From positions 1 to 5,520 of the forward strand of contig JAIRNM010000311.1 in assembly GCA_031258055.1 (NCBI GenBank): a stretch of DNA of 5,520 bases, written 5' to 3'. Position 1 is the stretch's first letter, and every line of letters begins with the position of its first letter. The position numbers and the translations under genes were made by a program. This DNA is from Bifidobacteriaceae bacterium (lineage in GTDB: Bacteria > Actinomycetota > Actinomycetes > Actinomycetales > WQXJ01). Positions 1-3,981 of the stretch are shown piece by piece. Under the pieces are notes generated by a model. The model searched no databases and had not been told where the DNA came from. It saw only the letters and a program-made list of their open reading frames with translations.

Positions 1-957
1 GAGCAGCGTGCCGAGGGCCAGGACCGAGACGAACGCGACCGCCGGGTTGATTTCCATCGTCTTCTCGGTCAGCTTCGGCGCGACCAGGAAGTTCTCGACT
101 TGTTGGTAGGCGATGATGAAAATCAGCACCGCCAGACCCTTCGGGGGCGATTCGACAACGGCCACTAGGACTGGGCCAGCGCCGCCAATATAGGTGCCAA
201 TGGTTGGGACGAACTGTGAGATGACACCGGCGAAGAGCGATAGCGGCAAGGCGTAGTCAACCCTGAGGATCATCAGGAAAATGAACATGAAAGTGGCGTT
301 GACCAGAGCCAGGATCACACGCGAGGAAATATAGCCAGCGGTCTTGTCTTGGGCGGTGGCCCAGACTTTGAGGACAACACGCTGGTGTTCGGGCGGCAGC
401 GGCGAACAGATCGTGGCCCGCAGCCTGGGCCCCTGGGCGGAAATGTAAAAGACCAGCAGCAACAAGCCGAGAAACGAAATCACCGCCGAGAATAGCTGCG
501 AACCGACTACCCAGGCGTTCTGGGCCAGCGCCCCACCCCATTCGGAAACGACCTGCTGAAGGGCTTCGTTCTGGGTTGGAATTTTCGCGTCGAAACGCTT
601 GACCAGCCATTCGGTGACATCTTCGTAGATCGCTGGCACCCGTTCTACCAGCTCGATTACTTGCTCTACGAACATTGAGCCGAAAGCCGCTATCAAACCG
701 CTTAGCACCGCCGCGACCGCCAACATGGACACTCCGGTGGCCAACCCGCGTTTCCAGCCCTTCTTGACCAGCCAGTCGACGGGCGGCTCAAGCGCTAGCG
801 CCACGAACAGCGAGGCGACCACCACCATTATGAGCGAAGCCAGCTTCAGCACCACGAACCAGGTGATGATGGCTCCGGCCACCACCAGGACAACTTTTAT
901 GGCGGCCCGGGTGATCCAAGCCGGAGCGGTTGGGGGAGTGGCCTTCGGGGTGGTCAT
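1..957 (-). CDS. AI-2E (TqsA/UPF0118) family membrane transporter, C-terminus cut by window edge
   Basis: Polytopic inner-membrane protein of the AI-2E transporter family. Characterised members export autoinducer-2 (TqsA) or act as Na+/H+ antiporters, so the substrate here is unknown. 319 residues are present. Family members are usually about 350-400, so some tens of C-terminal residues lie outside the window. Hydrophobic segments lie near residues 20-38, 40-57, 74-96, 149-172, 211-236, 238-260 and 262-285, with another beginning near 305. The large hydrophilic stretch at about 100-145 is the extracytoplasmic loop typical of the family. Conserved landmarks are VPTIGTYIGG (250-259) and YQQVENFLVAPKL (284-296), which matches the family's Q-x-x-E-N-x-(L/V)-x-P signature. 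The ATG at 957 overlaps the panD stop (ATGA), and AAGGA lies 8 bases upstream, supporting this start and translational coupling to panD. The family call is firm; the function is open. Confidence 0.9.
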   Translation of the reverse strand, partial: MTTPKATPPTAPAWITRAAIKVVLVVAGAIITWFVVLKLASLIMVVVASLFVALALEPPVDWLVKKGWKRGLATGVSMLAVAAVLSGLIAAFGSMFVEQVIELVERVPAIYEDVTEWLVKRFDAKIPTQNEALQQVVSEWGGALAQNAWVVGSQLFSAVISFLGLLLLVFYISAQGPRLRATICSPLPPEHQRVVLKVWATAQDKTAGYISSRVILALVNATFMFIFLMILRVDYALPLSLFAGVISQFVPTIGTYIGGAGPVLVAVVESPPKGLAVLIFIIAYQQVENFLVAPKLTEKTMEINPAVAFVSVLALGTLL

Positions 958-1346
958 TCGGCTAATCCTTGTCCGGGCGCTGCACCCAGGGAGACGATTC
1001 GGTTGCTGGGGTCAACGAAGGCTACTTTCGGCCGGTGTTGGCCGAGCGCCGCCTCAGCGACCAGGCCATAGGAAACGACGATCACTATGTCACCGGGCGC
1101 GGCCTGGCGAGCGGCGGCGCCGTTGATAGCGACCATCCCTGATGTGGCCGGTCCTTCGATCACATAGGTGGTCAGCCGGTTGCCGTTGGTCACATTCAGC
1201 ACGTCGACCTGTTGGCCCTCGACCAGGTCGACGGCCGCCATCAAATTGCTGTCGAGTGTGATTGAGCCGACATAGTCCAAGTTCGCGTCAGTCACTGTGG
1301 CGCGATGAATCTTGGACAGCAACATGGTCCGTCCCAAGATTGTCAT
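954..1346 (-). CDS. panD: Aspartate 1-decarboxylase, pyruvoyl-dependent (PanD)
   Basis: Cytoplasmic enzyme converting L-aspartate to beta-alanine and CO2 for pantothenate and CoA synthesis. It is made as a proenzyme that self-cleaves at a Gly-Ser bond to form a pyruvoyl cofactor. With the start at 1346 the protein has 130 residues (E. coli PanD has 126) and the cleavage site YVGS falls at Gly27-Ser28. The E. coli active-site residues Lys9, Arg54, Tyr58 and Asn72 map with a constant +3 offset to Lys12, Arg57, Tyr61 and Asn75, inside KIHR, NVTNGNRLTTY and INGAAA. A frame-continuous GTG-type start at 1382 would add 12 residues unlike the family. The ATG at 1346 is preferred because GAGGGAG lies 5 bases ahead and MTILGRTMLLSKIHR aligns with the E. 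coli N-terminus. panB and panC are not adjacent here. The gene overlaps the transporter start by 4 bases, so the two probably form an operon. Confidence 0.95.
   Translation of the reverse strand: MTILGRTMLLSKIHRATVTDANLDYVGSITLDSNLMAAVDLVEGQQVDVLNVTNGNRLTTYVIEGPATSGMVAINGAAARQAAPGDIVIVVSYGLVAEAALGQHRPKVAFVDPSNRIVSLGAAPGQGLAE
966..970 (-). promoter_or_regulatory. Ribosome binding site of the transporter gene, inside panD
   Basis: On the minus strand AAGGA sits within the last codons of panD, 8 bases before the transporter ATG. It indicates that the downstream gene can re-initiate translation from the panD message, and it decides the start at 957. Confidence 0.6.
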
Positions 1347-1351
1347 ACGGG

Positions 1352-1358
1352 CTCCCTC
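1352..1358 (-). promoter_or_regulatory. Ribosome binding site deciding the panD start
   Basis: GAGGGAG on the minus strand lies 5 bases upstream of the ATG at 1346. This spacing selects that ATG over the upstream GTG (1382) and over the later in-frame ATG at 1325. Confidence 0.7.
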
Positions 1359-1364
1359 ACTGTT

Positions 1365-1379
1365 GGCGGCTAAACCGCC
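1365..1379 (-). repeat. Small GC hairpin in the panD leader
   Basis: Perfect inverted repeat GGCGG / CCGCC around a 5-base loop (TTTAG on the minus strand), ending 6 bases before the panD ribosome binding site. There is no U-run, so it is not an intrinsic terminator. If transcribed it could influence ribosome access; that role is inference. A TAAACT hexamer at 1389-1384 (TANNNT type) just upstream could be the -10 of panD. However, it would start RNA near 1377, within the hairpin's first arm, so the hairpin may be only partly in the transcript. Confidence 0.4.
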
Positions 1380-1411
1380 CACCAGTTTAGGCGATCCGTC
1401 CCCAACACGCT

Positions 1412-1427
1412 TGATTCTCCAAAATCA
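1412..1427. repeat. Short AT-rich inverted repeat in the panD/vapB divergent region
   Basis: TGATT (1412-1416) and AATCA (1423-1427) form a perfect 5-bp inverted repeat around a 6-base spacer. It lies in the 171-bp region between panD and the divergent toxin-antitoxin pair. It could be a regulator site or chance; nothing else in the sequence distinguishes these. Confidence 0.25.
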
Positions 1428-1482
1428 GCAAAACCAGCGTGGCGGCCACCAATACAGAGCTTCTTCGGAACGGTGCGCGGTG

Positions 1483-1518
1483 TTTACATCAGGATTCGAT
1501 GAGTGCATCATATTGTGA
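1483..1518 (+). promoter_or_regulatory. Candidate promoter of the vapBC pair, apparently leaderless
   Basis: TTTACA (1483-1488, 5 of 6 bases of TTGACA) and CATCAT (1506-1511, 4 of 6 bases of TATAAT) are separated by exactly 17 bp. A start 7 bases past the -10 falls at 1518, the A of the antitoxin ATG. No Shine-Dalgarno sequence precedes that ATG. Together these suggest a leaderless mRNA, a mode common in Actinobacteria. The element was found by eye and has no experimental support. Confidence 0.5.
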
Positions 1519-1521
1519 TGA
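1498..1521. promoter_or_regulatory. Candidate autoregulatory operator of vapBC
   Basis: CATCA (1506-1510) and TGATG (1516-1520) form a perfect inverted repeat with a 5-base spacer. The same half-site occurs again as GATGA at 1498-1502 and 1517-1521, giving alternating half-sites on both strands across the -10 and the start codon. Ribbon-helix-helix antitoxins usually repress their own operon through paired short half-sites, often with the toxin as co-repressor, so the position fits. The assignment is inference. Confidence 0.45.
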
Positions 1522-1748
1522 CTCTTATCCAGGTGCGCAACGTCCCAGACGACATCCATCGCCGACTCAAGCAGCGGGCCGCCCGGCAGGGCGTCACCCT
1601 TAGCGATTTAGCTCTGGCCGAGCTACGGCGCTCGTTGGATAGGCCGACACGCGCCGAGCTACTGGAGCGTCTGGCCGCGGCGCCGCGGGCGGAGTACGGC
1701 GGACAGACGTCGGCCGAAGCGGTTCGAGCGGAGCGCGACGCGCGGTGA
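1518..1748 (+). CDS. vapB: Ribbon-helix-helix antitoxin of a type II toxin-antitoxin pair (VapB/FitA-like)
   Basis: Small protein (76 residues) expected to bind and neutralise the adjacent PIN-domain toxin and to repress its own operon. Residues 2-8 (TLIQVRN) form the DNA-contacting beta strand. PDDIHRRLKQRAARQG (about 10-25) and SDLALAELRRSL (about 29-40) are the two helices of an Arc/MetJ-type RHH fold. VRNVPDD...LKxRAARxGxxLSD is the typical FitA-like pattern. The C-terminal part, from TRAELLERLAAAP to the charged end, is the likely toxin-binding tail. The ATG at 1518 is chosen because the RHH strand begins right after it and the promoter predicts transcription starting there. An in-frame GTG at 1503 would add five residues (MHHIV) and overlap the -10. 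Its stop overlaps the toxin start by 4 bases. The family call is strong; the naming between VapB and FitA is conventional. Confidence 0.9.
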   Translation: MTLIQVRNVPDDIHRRLKQRAARQGVTLSDLALAELRRSLDRPTRAELLERLAAAPRAEYGGQTSAEAVRAERDAR

Positions 1749-2143
1749 TAGTGCTGGACACATCGGCCGTCCTGGAACTTGTGCTCAATCTCCCCCTGTC
1801 CGCGCGAGTCGCCAGCCGGATCGTCGACCCGGACGTCTCGATACACGCGCCGCACTTGCTTACCGTCGAGGCGCTGGCGGTGTTGCGACGGCGCATTATG
1901 GCTGGGTTGACGACCCAAGACGAGGCCCACGCGGCCCTGGCAGCCGTTTCGGACCTGGGCATCTCCTATCACGAGCATCTTCTGCTGGGGCGCAGAATCC
2001 TCGCCCTGCGGGACAACTTGACGGCCTCCGATGCCGCTTTCGTCGCGCTCGCGGAACTGCTTGAGGCGCCGTTAGTCACCAGCGATGCCCGCCTTGCTAG
2101 CGCCCCGGGTCACCGCGCAGTGGTCGATCTGATTGAGCCCTAA
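1745..2143 (+). CDS. vapC: PIN-domain ribonuclease toxin (VapC family)
   Basis: 132-residue PIN-domain protein. VapC toxins are Mg2+-dependent endoribonucleases that cut specific RNAs such as initiator tRNA, other tRNAs or the 23S sarcin-ricin loop; the target here cannot be read from sequence. The acidic metal-binding set is complete: Asp5 in IVLDTSAVLE, Glu42 in TVEAL, Asp96 in TASDAAFVALAE and Asp114 in VTSDARL. Length and spacing are normal for the family, so the toxin looks intact. It starts with GTG at 1745, overlapping the antitoxin stop (GTGA), which couples toxin translation to antitoxin translation. No separate Shine-Dalgarno sequence is needed or obvious. The gene ends 27 bp before the convergent glnA stop. 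Confidence 0.92.
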   Translation: MIVLDTSAVLELVLNLPLSARVASRIVDPDVSIHAPHLLTVEALAVLRRRIMAGLTTQDEAHAALAAVSDLGISYHEHLLLGRRILALRDNLTASDAAFVALAELLEAPLVTSDARLASAPGHRAVVDLIEP

Positions 2144-2170
2144 AAGCGTCAACCCATCCCATCAACCGCA

Positions 2171-3595
2171 TTAGATGTCGTAGTAGAGCTCGAACTCGTG
2201 CGGATGCGGGCGCAGGCGCAGCGGGTCGACTTCATGGGTGCGCTTGTAATCAATCCAGGTTGAAATCAAGTCAGGCGTGAAGACGTCGCCCTCGGTCAGG
2301 AAGTCATGGTCTGACTCCAGTACGTCCAGCACTTCTGGCAGGGAGCCGGGCACCTGTTGAATCTGGGCGTGTTCGGCCGGTGGGAGCTCGTAGAGATCCT
2401 TGTCAACCGGCTCAGGCGGCTCAATCCGGTTCTTGATCCCATCAAGTCCCGCCATCAACTGGGCGGAGAAGGCCAGATAGGGGTTCGAGGACGGATCTGG
2501 CACGCGGAATTCGATTCGCTTGGCCTTAGGTGATGAGCCGGTGACCGGGATGCGGATACAGGCCGAGCGGTTCCGCTGTGAATAGACCAGGTTGACGGGC
2601 GCCTCAAAGCCTGGCACTAGGCGGTGGTAGGAGTTGACGGTCGGGTTGGTGAAGGCCAGAACCGAGGGCGCGTGCGCCAACAAGCCGCCGATGTACCAGC
2701 GGGCCAAGTCGGACAGACCGCCGTAACCGCGCTCGTCGAAGAACAGCGGCTCGCCGTCTAACCAGAGTGACTGGTGGCAGTGCATACCGGAGCCGTTGTC
2801 ACCGAAGATTGGCTTCGGCATGAAGGTGACGGTCTTGCCCTCCTCCCAGGCGGTGTTGCGGATGATGTACTTGAACTTCATCAAGTCGTCGCCGGCGTGG
2901 AGCAAGGTTGAGAATTTGTAGTTGATCTCCTGCTGGCCGGCCGTCCCAACTTCGTGGTGGGCGCGCTCAAGCGTCAAGCCCGAGGCGGCCAGCAGGTGAA
3001 CCATCTCGTCCCGCAGGTCCGCCATCTGGTCGGAGGGCGAGACAGGGAAATAGCCGCCCTTGATCCTGGTCTTGTAGGCCTGGTTCGCGCCTTCTTCTTT
3101 GCGGCCAGTGTTCCACCAGGCCTCGTCGGAGTCTATGTAGTAGAACGACTCATGCTCATTGGTTTCGTAGCGAACCGAATCGAAGATGTAGAACTCTGCT
3201 TCGGGTGCGAAGAAGGCCGTGTCGGCAATGCCGGTCGAGGCCAGATAGGCCTCAGCTTTGGCGGCCACGTTGCGGGGGTCGCGGGAGTACTGTTCGCCCG
3301 TGAAGGGATCTACGATCGAGAAGTTGATGACCAGGGTCTTGCGGATCCGGAAAGGATCGACAAAGGCGGTCTTGACGTCGGGAATCAGCTTCATGTCGGA
3401 TTCGTGGATGGCTTGGAAGCCGCGGATCGACGATCCGTCAAACATTAGCCCGTCGGCGAAGGCATCCTCAGTGAAGGCCGATGCGGGGATGGTGAAGTGC
3501 TGCATTATGCCCGGCAGGTCGCAGAACCGGACATCGACAAACTCCACCTCTTCGGAGCGAACGAAGGCCAAGGCCTCCTCAGCGCTTTGGAACAT
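2171..3595 (-). CDS. glnA: Glutamine synthetase, class I (GSI-beta type)
   Basis: Cytoplasmic dodecamer making L-glutamine from glutamate, ammonia and ATP, the main entry of ammonium into metabolism. From the ATG at 3595 it has 474 residues, the usual GSI length. The N-terminal beta-grasp domain carries the Asp50-type loop at DGSS (53-56). The catalytic domain has EAEFYIFD with Glu132/Glu134 as metal ligands, the ammonia/ATP region [12 protein letters not shown] (265-276), [17 protein letters not shown] with the Glu331 flap residue, and [10 protein letters not shown] (341-350). DKDLYELPP (398-406) holds Tyr402, equivalent to the adenylylated Tyr397 of E. coli, so control by a GlnE-type adenylyltransferase is expected. 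Similarity by eye is closest to actinobacterial GlnA1. A frame-continuous GTG at 3607 would add four residues but overlaps the Shine-Dalgarno sequence, so the ATG is preferred. The gene converges on vapC. Confidence 0.97.
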   Translation of the reverse strand: MFQSAEEALAFVRSEEVEFVDVRFCDLPGIMQHFTIPASAFTEDAFADGLMFDGSSIRGFQAIHESDMKLIPDVKTAFVDPFRIRKTLVINFSIVDPFTGEQYSRDPRNVAAKAEAYLASTGIADTAFFAPEAEFYIFDSVRYETNEHESFYYIDSDEAWWNTGRKEEGANQAYKTRIKGGYFPVSPSDQMADLRDEMVHLLAASGLTLERAHHEVGTAGQQEINYKFSTLLHAGDDLMKFKYIIRNTAWEEGKTVTFMPKPIFGDNGSGMHCHQSLWLDGEPLFFDERGYGGLSDLARWYIGGLLAHAPSVLAFTNPTVNSYHRLVPGFEAPVNLVYSQRNRSACIRIPVTGSSPKAKRIEFRVPDPSSNPYLAFSAQLMAGLDGIKNRIEPPEPVDKDLYELPPAEHAQIQQVPGSLPEVLDVLESDHDFLTEGDVFTPDLISTWIDYKRTHEVDPLRLRPHPHEFELYYDI

Positions 3596-3606
3596 GGGTG
3601 TAACCA

Positions 3607-3612
3607 CTCCTT
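3607..3612 (-). promoter_or_regulatory. Ribosome binding site deciding the glnA start
   Basis: AAGGAG on the minus strand ends on the first base of the in-frame GTG at 3607, so it cannot serve that codon. It lies 11 bases ahead of the ATG at 3595, slightly long but workable, making that ATG the likelier start. Confidence 0.6.
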
Positions 3613-3641
3613 ATAGAGTCGGTGATCGCTAGAACACCGTA

Positions 3642-3669
3642 ACCTTAGGGGGGCCGGGTGACTGGTCCA
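3642..3669 (-). promoter_or_regulatory. Candidate glnA promoter
   Basis: On the minus strand TGGACC (3669-3664, 4 of 6 bases of TTGACA) and TAAGGT (3647-3642, TANNNT type) are 16 bp apart. They predict RNA starting near 3635 and a leader of about 40 bases before the glnA ATG. The match is modest; TATAAG at 3615-3610 was considered but would start RNA downstream of the ribosome binding site. Confidence 0.35.
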
Positions 3670-3679
3670 TGAAGGCTTT

Positions 3680-3701
3680 GTTACGGGCTGGTTTCCGTCA
3701 C
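3680..3701 (-). promoter_or_regulatory. GlnR-like nitrogen-control box upstream of glnA
   Basis: On the plus strand GTTAC (3680-3684), six bases, then GTTTC (3691-3695); on the glnA strand this reads GAAAC-N6-GTAAC. The GlnR box of Streptomyces and mycobacteria is built from alternating GTnAC and GAAAC elements spaced by six bases, so both the elements and the spacing fit. A further GTGAC (3701-3697) lies just upstream, but in an off-phase position, and a full four-element box is not present. Relative to the candidate start near 3635 it sits around -45 to -60, a normal activator position. Confidence 0.4.
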
Positions 3702-3762
3702 GGCATTTTCAAGGGTTTGAGCGCCGCCTGGCAGGGCGTCGGGGGACACCGCCCGCGACCCG

Positions 3763-3792
3763 TGCCCGCGTGGGCAGCGAGAAGCGCTGGCC
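3763..3792 (+). repeat. Two overlapping, mutually exclusive hairpins
   Basis: Hairpin A pairs TGCCC (3763-3767) with GGGCA (3772-3776) around a GCGT loop. Hairpin B pairs CAGCG (3775-3779) with CGCTG (3785-3789) around AGAAG, extended past one mismatch by GG (3772-3773) with CC (3791-3792). They share bases 3772-3776, so an RNA could hold only one at a time. This is seen directly; any switching role is inference. Confidence 0.4.
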
Positions 3793-3802
3793 TAAGGAAA
3801 CG

Positions 3803-3821
3803 CGGCAGATGAGGGCTGCCG
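3803..3821 (+). repeat. Six-base-pair hairpin in the glnA-uvrB spacer
   Basis: CGGCAG (3803-3808) and CTGCCG (3816-3821) pair perfectly around a 7-base purine-rich loop. It is followed at once by a weaker hairpin, GGGC (3824-3827) with GCCC (3834-3837), and then by CCTTGTCAG rather than a U-run, so it is not a typical terminator. Confidence 0.4.
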
Positions 3822-3968
3822 GAGGGCCTCGGAGCCCCTTGTCAGATGGGTTAGAAAGGCGCCGTGTTGGGGGGCGATGCCGTCCGGTCAGCGCCGCGGA
3901 CAGCGAGGTCACGGGCCGTATGGGCGGTACAAGAGGCGGTGGCCGGGCGCCGCGTCAGTGTTGAGAGG

Positions 3969-3974
3969 TAGGTT
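3969..3974 (+). promoter_or_regulatory. Candidate -10 element of uvrB
   Basis: TAGGTT (TANNNT type) ends 7 bases before the uvrB ATG at 3982, so RNA would start at or next to the start codon. No good -35 is visible at the right distance, and no actinobacterial LexA box (TCGAAC-N4-GTTCGA) is present in the spacer. AGAGG (3975-3979) is only 2 bases from the ATG, too close to act as a Shine-Dalgarno sequence for it. Confidence 0.3.
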
Positions 3975-3981
3975 AGAGGCC

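Larger units (their letters stand above)
3703..3960. other. Gene-free, G-rich, hairpin-rich segment between glnA and uvrB
   Basis: No convincing gene lies here. The frames that stay open encode arginine/proline/glycine-rich low-complexity peptides without ribosome binding sites. On the plus strand G greatly exceeds C (about 74 G against 42 C for 3771-3940 by hand count). Several inverted repeats follow one another: 3738-3759, 3763-3776, 3772-3792, 3803-3821, 3824-3837 and 3882-3901. This suggests a structured RNA, most likely a long uvrB leader or an independent small RNA. I could not match it to RNase P RNA, tmRNA, SRP RNA or a known riboswitch. No U-run follows any hairpin, so no intrinsic terminator is called. 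Confidence 0.5.

Noticed and set aside
725..1126. Plus-strand open frame opposite the transporter and panD
   Set aside because: Low-complexity Ser/Thr-rich product antisense to two well-recognised proteins; a shadow frame.
1347..1382. Twelve-residue N-terminal extension of PanD from the GTG-type start at 1382
   Set aside because: It is unlike the family and the start at 1346 has a well-spaced GAGGGAG.
1503..1517. GTG start at 1503 for the antitoxin
   Set aside because: It has no ribosome binding site and overlaps the likely -10 element; the RHH strand begins just after the ATG at 1518.
3423..3437. Inverted repeat CGGATCG-A-CGATCCG in glnA
   Set aside because: It encodes the invariant DGSSIR loop; seven-base arms are expected by chance about once in a few such windows.
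2954..3632. Two plus-strand open frames antisense to glnA
   Set aside because: They mirror a highly conserved gene with all motifs intact and resemble no protein family I know.
3803..3840. Intrinsic terminator in the glnA-uvrB spacer
   Set aside because: The hairpins are followed by CCTTGTCAG, not a run of T, on the plus strand, and no T-run follows on the minus strand.
3709..3964. Small open frames on both strands in the glnA-uvrB spacer
   Set aside because: Both products are Arg/Pro/Gly-rich low-complexity peptides lacking ribosome binding sites, and they overlap each other; high GC leaves frames open by chance.
3608..3981. LexA (SOS) box controlling uvrB
   Set aside because: No TCGAAC-N4-GTTCGA or close variant was seen in the spacer upstream of uvrB.
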